DNA from: Acorus gramineus
Lineage: Eukaryota; Streptophyta; Magnoliopsida; Acorales; Acoraceae
Assembly: GCA_030737835.1 (NCBI GenBank)
Contig: CM060854.1
Location: 19,547,553 to 19,611,552, forward strand
Direction of reading: 5' to 3'
DNA length: 64,000 bases
Under the pieces are notes generated by a model. It did not search any database and had not been told where the DNA came from. It saw only the letters and a list, made by a program, of their open reading frames with translations. The first letter of the stretch is position 1, and the number at the start of each line of letters is the position of its first letter. The position numbers and the translations under genes were made by a program. Of the stretch, positions 47,805-58,600 are shown one piece after another.

Positions 47805-48200
47805 AAATATCGCCGGGTCTAGTTTTTGCAAATATTCGGGTGGCGGGGCTATTTTTACAAATTTTTAATTTTTGGAGTTAAAAGTGCTAATTACCCAAAA
47901 AAAAAAAATGGAAAAACCAAAGCTTTGATTTGGGTCTCCGAAAACGAGAAGAAACCCTAAAACCCCTACAGAGAGGGCAGGGGTCCGACAATCAAACGGA
48001 TCCGGGTCCACCGCGACCTGACCCGGGTCAGACCTGTTGTCAGGCCTAGTTGGGTTGAGTTGTTCCTGCGGAACACCACAAGTTAGAACGAAGAACACAA
48101 ATCACAAAAAAAAAAATGGAAAAACCAAAGCTTTGATTTGGCTCTCCGAAAACGAGAAGAAACCCTAAAACCCCTACAGAGAGGGCAGGGGGAGAGAGAG

Positions 48201-51200
48201 ATGCAGATGCCGTCGTCGACTATCGTGCAACACGGGGCATCCTTGCAGGACGGGCTTCACCTGTCGGCGGCGGCGGGGGGCGGCGGAGGTCCGGTGGTTT
48301 CGCGCGGGACGCCCTTGCAGGACGGGCTCCATCACCACCACTTCTCCGCGGCCATGGTGCCCCGCGGATCGCCCTTGCAGGACGGCCTCCGCCTATGGTC
48401 CAACCTCGCTCAGGTTTGAGTCCTGAAAAAAACCCTCGTGTTTTGATTTGGGGTTTTGATCACCCGATGGGAAAGGAAAGCCCTTTGGGTGATCTTGTGC
48501 TTATTGTTGTGAATGTATGGCTGTTTTAGTGAATGTGATGGTTCACACTTGCAACATTTGATCGTTTATTTGGGGGAAAGGTTGAATTTTGTGCATTTTT
48601 AGGCTGATAATGTATTGGTTTGTTTGGATCACTTGACAAAAATCATTGCTTGACTTCGTATGGCTTTGTTTTGTGTTCTTCGATGGTCATGATATGTGTT
48701 TTGGGCATTAGGTAGTATTGTTTTGAAGTTGGTTTCTTTCATGCAAACTCGAATATGCATTAAGAATGTTTAAGTGGAAGAGAATCATAGTTTAGAATTC
48801 TACTTCATGAATGGGCGCACATTGATTTAGGCATATGACGTGGTGGGGTTGTATCATAAATTGTGGATGTGAGTATTTCATGTAAGTCTAGTTAGAAAGG
48901 CTTTTATGTGGTTGCATTGCATCGAAAAAGGAGAATGTGAGTATTTCTAGTTAGAAAGGCTTTTATTGTCAACCATTGAACTATAGGTCCAGCCCTAGAA
49001 TGCGGGAATTTACTTGTGAAGAGAACCATTAAGAAGTTCGAGGGAGATATAAATGTGTGTGTGGATCCTAGATAGCAATTGATGGAACAAGGAAGCTCAT
49101 TAAAGAGGATGGTAGAATAGAAAATATGAAGGAAGTCATTGTACATGTGGATAGATGGGGTAATTTGGTAGCTATTGTGTAGAGATGTATATGTGCTACT
49201 CTACTAATTTTGTTTCTAGAATTAAGTATGCATAGCGGGCGGAATGTGCAACCTGCATATTGACTCCCATTCAAATTTTTTTAGGCACGGAATTCATGGA
49301 GCAAGCATGTTTAATGATTCAACATTCGGGGTGGCAGCCTGTTGATCATTCACTTAACTAAGTGGGCCCAAAAAAATCAATGGGTAAAGTAGGATAGCCG
49401 ATTGATGGCTGACTATTTTATGTTAGACGGCAGGAACCTGCCGGTTGCCCGACCACGCAATCCTGGACATGCCGACCTACAACACTGCTTAAGCTTCTCA
49501 AAATGGCCATGGCATGGGTGCTTGGGCCTGGTACATGCCTGTTTTCTTGACGAAATCTTTCCAACACTGTAGCCAATTCTTAGATAGTGTATTTGGTCCA
49601 GTTGTTTGGGTAAATTCAGGTATCACTTGCACTATCTACAGCGATATCTTCAAACATTGACAATGCATGGTAGAGGTAGTACGGTGGTGCAAATATCATC
49701 ATGAGTGGGTAGCTTTGATTTGGAGGAGTTTTTTTTTTTTTTTATTATGTCTTTATTTTGTATTAATTTTGTTTGATGATCGCTTATCTCCTTTTATTCC
49801 AGGAGCTTTCTATGTATAAGATCGCTCCTATATATTTTCCGGAAAAAAAAAATTCAGGAAGGGATGATAGCTCAATCTAAACATCCATGACGCTAATTGA
49901 TCAGTTTGACCTTTTTGCACTGATTCTTTCAGATTGAAGAATTTTGTTTGAGCTATATATTTCCATGTTTAATAAATCTGCAAATGCTGAGTCTATACTC
50001 CAGGTCATATCATATAAGAACTACCATTATAGAATGAGCAAAATTGCTTTGCTGAATTTATCTTTGAGGAGTACTAAGTTCCGCTCCATGAGTTAAGATA
50101 GTAAATATGTGTGGAGGTTTACACAGATCTGTAGATTTTTAGCAACACATAAAATGCAGAGGTTTTTTTTAACATGCAGATTTATCACATAGAATGTAAA
50201 CCATTGCCAGAGTTTATTAGGCCTCCTCAAATGATGCAACCATTAAGCAAACAATCTTTGTTCTATCCTGCTATCAGAAAAAATTCATAGAAGGGGTTGC
50301 AAGATAGAGCTTGTGCTAAATTACATTCTGTTTAATCTCTGAATAGTTTACATTCCCTTACTCTGGTTTTATATATGATTGTTCTTGTTTCATTTACAAT
50401 AGGATCCACTAAAAATGGTCGCAACTCCCCCGAGAAGCAGTGGTTGCTGGGTCCGATCTCGACGATGCCCTTGTGGCGATGAACAATGTTATGTTCGAAC
50501 AGATGGAGACATAGAAGATACAGCAGTAGTTCCCGTGGGCCCAGTTGATCCAAGCCATCCAATGGGGATGCTACGGACCCCATCCGAAGGTGCTAGACCT
50601 ATGGATATCACACCACGTGTGGGGCAAGTGTTCCGTAGTGATGATGATGCCCAAGAATTTTACACCAATTTTGCGAGACAGAATGGTTTTTCTATCAGGA
50701 GGGAACGCTCAAAGGGAAGCCAAGGTCATCCGCTGGGAATCTACAAAAGGGAGCTTGTGTGTCATCGTGCAGGATTTGCTGCGCCACGGAAATCCGTGGA
50801 AGTCGAACGCCAGAGAAACAAAAAATCTTCACGATGTAAATGCGAGGCAAGAATGATAATCAAGAAGGATATGAAATCCGGAATTCCTCGTTGGGTGGTT
50901 ATTCAGTTTAGTAATGAACACAACCATGAATTGTTGGACCATGAGGAAGTACGTCATCTTCCCGCGTATCGTAATATTTCTGTGGCTGATCAAGATCGCA
51001 TTTTAGTTCTTTCAAAGGCCGGTTGTACTGTGAGTTTAATAATGAAGATGCTTGAATTGGAGAAGGGTGTACAGACCGGTCAGCTTCCATTTATAGAAAG
51101 GGACCTTAGAAATTTCCTTCAGTCCTCCAAAAGTGTTGACCGAGAAAATGATGGAACGGAGCTTCTTAAGGTCTGTAAGGGAATGAAAGATAAGGATATG

Positions 51201-52659
51201 GATTTTTGTTACGAATTCACAATGGATGAGAATCATAAGCTCGAACATATTGCATGGTCATATGGAGATTCGATTCGTGCGTATAGTTTGTTTGGAGACA
51301 CGGTGGTTTTTGATACAACGTGTCGCTTGGATGCATATGACATTCACATTGGGATGTGGTTTGGTATGGACAATCACGGGAACACGACTTTCTTTGGTTG
51401 TGTGTTGTTGCGAGATGAAAAACCAAGTTCCTTTCAATGGGCATTACAGGTGTGTTTACTTTTTGGTTTTTCCATCCCATTTGGCTTACTTTATTAAGAT
51501 CTTTTGCTGTATTTGATAGACATTCTGGCCTCATACTTTCTATTCTTTTAATTGTAGGCTTTTCTACGCATAATGAATGGGAGACCCCCTCAAACAATAT
51601 TGACCGATATAGATATGAGTCTTAGAGATGCTATAGTAAATGAACTGCCAGAAACAAAGCACGTGTTCTCAATTTGGCATGTCATGTCCAAGTTATACAG
51701 CTGGTTCTTCCTTCCACTTGGAACACAGTACGAGAAGTTCAAATCTGAATTCCTAAGGTTGTATAATCTGGAAGCGGCAGATGATTTCGAGCATCAATGG
51801 GAGCAGATGGTGATCGAGTTTGGACTTGTTTCAGATAGACATATCACATTGCTTTTTTCTCAACGCCCATTTTGGGCACTTCCGTATCTGAGAGGTTTCT
51901 TCCTTGCTCGAATGACGACAGTCGAGCATTCAAAGTCGATAAGTTCTTTCTTTAAGGGATTCTTGAACTCAAGGACGCGTCTGAAGGACTTTATCGAGCG
52001 GGTAGCTGTTGAATCTTTGGCCCATTTTTTCCATTAGAACTTCCTGTCAATTATGAAAATTTCTTTTAAGCTTGTTACATATTCAATCCAAATCCATATC
52101 TGAAAAAATCTCTCTGAAAATCCATTTCTGACATAAATATCTGTATCTGAAAGATTGCGTAGCAGATATATATGATGGTGTCCTCTGTGTCCTCTTCGAA
52201 AAATATCCATATTCAAATATAATTTTATTATTATTATTTATTGTATCAATATTTATATATATACACACTCTGGGATTAATATGTGCTGTTATTATTGCTT
52301 TTATGTTAAACCATATATTGATTTATGTAAATGCTTATGAATCTATGTTTTAGGTTGAGTAATTGTTAGATTTTTTTACATATTTTTTATATTGAATATA
52401 TGATTTTTCTTTCGGACATCGGATCATTTGTATCCATTTAGATATTTTAGATAACTACTCGAATATGAATCCAAATGTTCAAATTGGATATGGTTATCAA
52501 ATATGAATATTTTTTTGGATATTAAGTTCAGATATGGATTTGAACACATTATGTGCTCCATTGACAGGCCTAATTTGTTTTTAAAATATTCTTTTTTCAT
52601 ACTCGTAGGTGGCTGCTGCGGCTGATTTAGGCAATCAAGGTTTAGATAACATTGTATAG
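48201..52659 (+). CDS. FRS11-like: FAR1-related sequence (FRS10/11-type) transcription factor, C-terminally truncated
   Basis: Four exons join without a phase problem: 48201-48413, 50403-51449, 51558-52001 and 52609-52659, giving about 584 residues. Exon 1 is Gly/His-rich with three LQDGL repeats. Exon 2 carries the FAR1 DNA-binding zinc finger (EFYTNFARQNGFSIRR, ELVCHRAG, SRCKCEAR, NEHNHELL) and the start of the MULE transposase-like domain (VVFDTTCRLDAYDIHIGMWF, FFGCVLLRDE). Exon 3 continues it (PQTILTDIDMSLRDAI, TKHVFSIWHVM). FRS proteins are domesticated MULE transposases acting in the nucleus, classically in phytochrome A signalling. Exon 4 starts as expected (VAAAADLGNQG) but stops after 16 codons, so the SWIM finger and C-terminus are absent. 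If exon 3 is read through its donor, it stops at 52037. Full FRS11 is about 680 residues. Confidence 0.88.
52036..52572. mobile_element. Possible hAT-like MITE in the last FRS intron
   Basis: The intron before the last short exon ends its AT-rich part with TTGACAGGCCTA, the inverted form of the terminus of the MITE at 39864. The left side has a weak counterpart (TAGAACTTCCTGTCAA near 52036). Between them are repeated ATCCATATCTGAA/CAGATATGGATTTGAA words in inverted orientation. I did not find an 8-bp duplication. If real, the insertion ends about 36 bp before the acceptor of the final exon. Confidence 0.4.
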
Positions 52660-54894
52660 TCATCTAAGGTTATAAATACACAATAAAAAGAGGTTAAGGT
52701 TGTACATATAAAGTATAACAGTGTACTCATAATAATGTAAACATGAAACATGTATCACATTTTCAAATCATTCTATTATGTTTTATTATCACCTCATTTT
52801 GTTTTAACTGAGGCATATATTCATTTTCTGTCCCTATACATTATCCAACATGTAGAGTGCAAAAAAAGACATTAAAAAATATTCAAGAGGTTCCTTGCAT
52901 ACCTCTACAATCTAATAAGACCCTCTTGTTTCAGTTGGATGGGATGTATATTTTGGAGGCCTAACAATAGTGCAAAGGCAATCTCTCACACAAAATAATG
53001 TATATAGCAATCTAACCTATGATAACAGTGTACAAACCTATGTGTGCATATGGGTTGAATAGACAATCCCTCACATAAAAAACAATGTATATAAAATTTT
53101 AATTGGTTTTTAAGGCCCCAAACAGCAAAAAAAAAAAAAAAAATTCAAGCATGGGCCATCTAAAATGATAACACAAATGAACATGCATGTAATAAGTAAT
53201 TATGCCAAACAATACATGCAACCACTCAATATTGAAATAATAAATCTAGACAAAAAATATACCTCAGATAGCTGTAATCCTCAAAAGACAAGCAAACGAC
53301 CCTAGCCCCAACGGGTGACGACCCATCACCACCTCTCCTAAATCCATTCACCAAAATTCACTCATCCTCTCTCCCTAGAACACCCAATCTGGCCTATCAC
53401 CACCTCTCCCAAACCCATCCACCAAAATCTCAATCATCTTCTCCCTAGAACACCCAATCCATCCCTCCTCCCTCCGCCTCCTTGTGCTCTCCACAAACTC
53501 CTCAAATGCCCTCCACCAAACCCACCCAAAGACTCTGTGGCTAGGACATCTTGAATAACCCCTAACAAATCGGCGAGATTCAGGGGAGAAAAGGGGAGTG
53601 ACGAGGGTTTTTTTGGGGAAGAGGAAGTAGAGACGATGGTTTTTGTTTCAAGGACTAATAGTTAATACAACGGTATCTTCAGGGACCACTAATTAATTTT
53701 CCCTTGAAATAATAATGTATTATTTTATAAAATAAGTTTATTATAACCATATTTATTTAAAAAATAGTGTTTTCCAGCCTTTGAAGATGACGTCACGACT
53801 GGGTTGTCTTTGCACATGTTGGTGAATAGAGTCCTCCTACACAAGCCCACTATATAGGCCCCATTCACAAGCCCTATGAGGTGTCATTATCTCATTAGTT
53901 ATTTGTTTGACTTTTAAAAAAGATTAAGAAGGTAAAATACAATATTACCCTCATTTAAAACCCACAATTTTCTCCCTCATTAAATCCATCTCCACCCTTT
54001 TCAAAAAACATATCAACATATTCAATTCATTTCAAGAAACCTATTTTTTTCAAAACAAATAAAAAAAGAAACCATTAATTACTTTATGAAAACAGAATTG
54101 AAATTCAAATCCTATAGGGTTACTTAAAAAGAAATCGTAAAACGAAATCATTCAAAAAATTCATTTCATCGAAAACATAATAAAAGATCAAATTTTTGTT
54201 TGCGGTCTCCATTCAATAAAAAAAGATGGCGAAAAGGAATAATCAACGTTATTTTTTAAACACTGTTGTTAATTTGTAATTTTTCACTTCCAATCATCAA
54301 ACAAAGTATTTATGATTGATGCAATTTTTTTTCAATAAATGCAGAAATGAAACATAAATCATAGTATAAAATTAGAGTTCGAAATAAAATTCAGTTACAT
54401 TTATAAAATGTAACTTAATTTTAACAATAAATTACATTAAAAGTTAGTTACATTTTTATGTTACAAATGTAAAGAATGTGACCCAAATACAAGTTTTATT
54501 TTAGGTGAAGAAGAAAAAAAAGCCGTAGATAGACAGACAAATTATTATTATTATTTTCATTTTATAAAGCAAAAGAGAGAAAACTATTAATTACAAAAAA
54601 ATCATAGTATCTAATCTTCCAAACAAATTCAAAAAATCATGACACATCAGAGAACTCCTTGATTATGAAGAGTAATTATTAAAAAAAATAAAACATAATA
54701 GGTATTAATACTTGTGTAGTTTCACGAGGCCTATATGAGGTTACGTGAATCATAACAATAGGGAAAATGTTTCGTCTCACTTATTAGAGACCGTTGGTAT
54801 CGCGACATTTTTCGAATTTTTGCCTCTGAAGGTACGTTAGGGTTTATCATTTCTATAATAATAATTTTTGCCTCTGAAGGTACGTTAGAGTCAA
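52660..54894. other. Intergenic stretch between FRS and XRCC1-B, no gene seen
   Basis: AT-rich sequence with A-runs, plus a C-rich block at about 53290-53530 (repeated CACCACCTCTCC and CACCCAATC words). I found no SWIM-type coding sequence that could be the missing end of the FRS gene, and no terminal repeats or RNA gene. Confidence 0.6.
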
Positions 54895-55642
54895 AATCTT
54901 GAATCTTGAATTCTTCACGGTGACCGATTTTGCTGATTTTCAGTTGCTTAGTGATGGTGCATTTTTTTTTTTGCTTGGTATGATGGTGCATTGTTAAACT
55001 TTCATTATTAGAGTTTTGAGTAGAAGTTGGAGTGACATAAAAATTGAGAATTGAGTTTATTGTATAGATGTTTTGTATCAGGTTGAATGAGAAATCTAAC
55101 CTCAATAGCAGCAACCGATTATTAAATTTGCTTTCATTATAATCCCATGGATTCCATTTTTTATGGCGATTTTTTTTTTTAACTGGGTCTTGATTTGTTT
55201 TCTTCTGAAATCAAGGATTGGAAGATTTGAACTTTTTGTGGTTGTTGATTTTGATGCGCATTTAGGTGAACAAGTAAAATCTTGAATCTTGAATTCTTTG
55301 CGGTGACCAATTGTGATGATTTTCAATTTCTTTAGTGTCATTGCATTGTTAAACTTATTATTAGAGTTGTGAATTAGAAGTTAGAGTGACATCAAAATAG
55401 AGAATTGGGTTTATTTTATAGAGCCTTTGTATCATGTCAGATGCAAAATCAAACTCCAATGAGACCCCAAAAAGGAACCTTCTATCATGGATGAGGGTTT
55501 TGAAGGAGGGTGGCAACCAACATTGCTGCTTTTCAATTGTTCAGTGATATCCATTGTTGAATTTTGCTATTAGAGTTGTGGATTAGAAGTTCGAGTAATA
55601 TCTAAATAGAGATTTGGGTTCATTGTATAGACCCTCTGCATC
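54895..55642. repeat. Degenerate tandem repeats of the XRCC1 5' region
   Basis: Three successive units share the same order of words: AATCTTGAATTCTT, TGATTTTCAATT or similar, TTGTTAAAC, ATTAGAGTTGTG, TAGAAGTT, GAGAATTGGGTT and a TATAGA...TTGTATCA block just before an XRCC1-like start. Unit starts are near 54897, 55274 and 55530. The middle unit also carries an exon-1-like sequence at about 55437-55505 (MSDAKS, then KRNLLSWM) that soon goes out of register. The real exon 1 follows the last unit. A separate short direct repeat, TTTTGCCTCTGAAGGTACG, lies at about 54817 and 54867. Confidence 0.8.
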
Positions 55643-58600
55643 ATGTCGGATGCAACAAGCCCCCATAAGACTGAAAAAAGGAACCTTCCATCATGGATGA
55701 GTGGTTCAAATGAGGGCAGCAATGCTACTCGTAAAAAGGCCCACAAGAAGAACGAAGTCGAATCCTCACACATATCTAAACTTTTAGTAAGTTGTTAATC
55801 AGCATAATGCTTATTATGTCTTCCATTGGGAGTTTGTTGACGGGTGTTGCATTGTGGTTGAATTTTGCTAGGATGGGGTGGTGTTTGTTTTGTCGGGGTT
55901 CATCAACCCAGAACGTGGTGTTTTGCGATCGCAGGCTTTGGAGATGGGGGCAGAGTATCGGGCCGACTGGACATCGGACTGTATGCTATGATATGTGCAT
56001 TCTCCAATACCCCAAAGTTTAGACAGGTTGAGGCAGATTGTGGCACTATTGTCTTGAAGGTTGTAACTTATTTTCATGGCTTTTATTACATTCTGATGGG
56101 ACTTGTGAATTACTGATATGTTGAATATGATCTTTAATATTTATAATCATGATGTTGATATGAACTAGGCATCCATATATTTCTTAGAATAATTATTTTT
56201 TCTTTCTAATAATGAATTGATAATTTTTTTATTTTTTTATCTGCGAACCAAGCTTTAGGAAAGTCGGTTAGCACCCCTATCCGTAAAGGAGATTGGGGGT
56301 TCAAAGCCTTGGGGAGCCAATCTTAAAAAAAAAAAATTTTTTTTTAATGAGATATCATTGGAAGATTTCTTACACAATGTTATTTCTATTTGGATCTATG
56401 AAAATTTTTATTGGACTTAATTGTCATAAATATTAGATAACATCAATTAGATGACCCAAATGATAATCAGCTTCGGTGCATACAGTGTTAATATGTGATC
56501 TTCATTCCCTTACTCATCTGCTGAATAAGGGAAAACCTTCAATTGCATAGACAACCAATCCGCATCTGATTATCTTATGCTGAATCATTAATTTGACAAG
56601 AAACTGTTGTTCATTTGATCCTTTGAACCAAGCAATCTGCGCAATTGCTTTGTCTCATCCTTCTCATAGTAGCATATGAAAATGGCTCTCTCATATTTCT
56701 AATATGTAACAATGCGAAGACCGGTTCCCCTTTTTTTCACGTAGCTTGGGGAAACAACGGCATTTGTTTTTCGTATTGGATGTGTAGCAATTTAATGAAA
56801 TTGGACTAGTCTGATGCTCTATTGGTAAATAGTGAAAATGATCTTCTGAAATATTGGACTTAACATATGCACCTCATTCTTGACAAGAATCTGTCATGGT
56901 GTTGAGTTCAATGATAATTATCTAATGAATGGTCTTATTTATTGAGTACATACTAGCAGATTTGTGAATCAGAAGCACCATTTTAAAGTTTTGTTATTGA
57001 CAATAATAATTTTATCCTGCGGTAACCTTTTGTCTAATTATTTCAACTTCTTGACTGCCCCAAGACTGGATATCAGAATGCTACAACCAGAAAAGGCTTG
57101 TTGAAATTGACCCCCATCTCATGCATGCTGGCAAACCATGGCGAAAGGAGAAAAATTCTTGCAAGGCAACAAAAGGTGAAAAAAATATAACAGTTATATC
57201 TTTTGACTTGAACTGATTTTTGCTATACACCAAATTTAGGCCATTACCCTATATAGCGCTCCTGTTTACTTCTTTATCTGTACCTACACTTGCTCCACAT
57301 ATAATCATCTATAACAATGACATATACGGATATTCCTCAAACCACTTGGTGCTGGGTTTTTTGTACCCTTCTTCTTTTTCTAAAAACACAGATCTCCATT
57401 GGTAATCTTACAAAATTTTGTTGCCTTTGCTTTGTGATGCTCAGACTAGTGTAACATGTATCAATTGACTCGCATTTGTGTTTTAAGTTGAGAGATTTAT
57501 AAACTTGGTGATCACATTAAGATACGAGGGAAAGGGTTTTGAATTAGGCATACAAAATTTTAAGCTATTCTCCATCATAAAGTGTATGCTTTGCAAAACC
57601 ATTAACTTTAAGAAACAGATATCTAAATAGTTTGTACTGCATTTACTGCAGCTACTTTCAACATGGAGAAACTAATTAATGGTTTATAGTACATGGAAGA
57701 GGACATGTTACGTAATCTATTTAGACTATCATGACCACCAAATATGTTGTATCAGTCTACTTTATTAGTTAGTTTATATCATTTTTTTAGTTTTTTTCTT
57801 CCTTATTGTGCAGAGAAAGAAAATGCTTCATCTGGAAAACCTCACAAAAAAGTTGAGAAAACACCTCCACAGAAGCTAGCTGGCTCTTCAAGTCCCAAGG
57901 TGAGTTTGAGAAAAATAAGAAACGAAAAAATAGCTAGAATAGAAATAGATGTGGTTCAGTTGATACTCAGATGTTTTTCTCTTCAAGTTCTTTTCCCACT
58001 TCCCACATAGGAAGTAGTCTTTTGGGTAGCGCTTCAACCATTGGGATCAGAGAATTCGTTCTTATGTTTTAGAGAACATTGGCATAGAGTTAATATGACA
58101 ACTATATTTGTCTGAATCTCAGTTGTCACATTTTTGTGATTTTTTATGTTCAAGTGGTGATTCCATCTTTCTTTCGGGTGTCAACCTTTTCTGTCTCCGA
58201 GATGTGGCAGTTTCTGTAGGCCATGTTAATTTCAAGAGGAACGGCTTAGAAGAATCAACAAGCAATATTTAGGAAGTTGTTCCCTATATCAGTTAAATTA
58301 TAGCATATGTAGTTATGTACGACGCCGATCAGTTTAAAAATCATGTAAACCTATAAATATGGGAATTTTTTTATGCCTGTGTTAGATCTTTGTTGATGGT
58401 CATTTTTATATAAATTGTCTATTTTAATGCCAGAGATGGGCTGACAAATGATGATTACAGACTTATGGTGTAAATGAAGCATTTTCCAACTTTATACATT
58501 TTATTAACTTGTTCATTATTCTCTGCTTATGCTGCATAAATCTGATTGTCATGCAGTCTGGAGCTCCTAACCATCACCAATTTTCGCCATCCAAAGTAAA

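Larger units (their letters stand above)
40470..47896. mobile_element. Composite inverted MULE: two deleted copies fused head to head
   Basis: The outer ends are inverted repeats starting GGGTAATTAGCAC, next to A-runs of 11 and 12. Left copy: minus strand, 40470 to about 44745. Right copy: plus strand, about 44746-47896. Both derive from one parent with the order 5' end, mudrA transposase, plant mobile domain gene, 3' end. Shared inverted segments are 43830-44745 with 44746-45652, and 40470-42434 with 45947-47896. The left copy lost the middle of mudrA; the right copy lost everything from mid-mudrA to mid-PMD. The inner 5' ends are truncated where they meet, so only the two outer 3' ends are complete. 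No catalytic transposase core remains, so any movement would need a helper. Confidence 0.9.
40353..48190. repeat. Short tandem duplication later split by the MULE insertion
   Basis: The end of the hAT MITE plus its right flank and the FRS 5' flank exists twice. The first copy is 40353-40468 plus 47897-47983, interrupted by the MULE. The second copy, 47987-48190, is uninterrupted. Both share GATCCGGGTCC, the MITE end, GGAACACCACAAG, the A-run and GAGAGGGCAGG. The second copy keeps about 13 extra bases (GAGTTGTTCCTGC) after the MITE. It therefore shows the site before the MULE entered: 11 A residues there, against 11 and 12 on the two sides of the MULE. Confidence 0.9.

Noticed and set aside
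50403..52001. MULE transposase as part of a mobile element
   Set aside because: The FAR1 DNA-binding domain, clean introns, lack of terminal inverted repeats and match to FRS10/11 point to a host gene.
53290..53640. C-rich block that looked like the start of a minus-strand gene
   Set aside because: The first ATG on that strand is followed by a stop, and no downstream exon or family motif was found.
54731..55341. Two minus-strand open frames with a repeated HRKEFKIQDF-like block
   Set aside because: The shared wording comes from the tandem repeats of the XRCC1 5' region read on the wrong strand.
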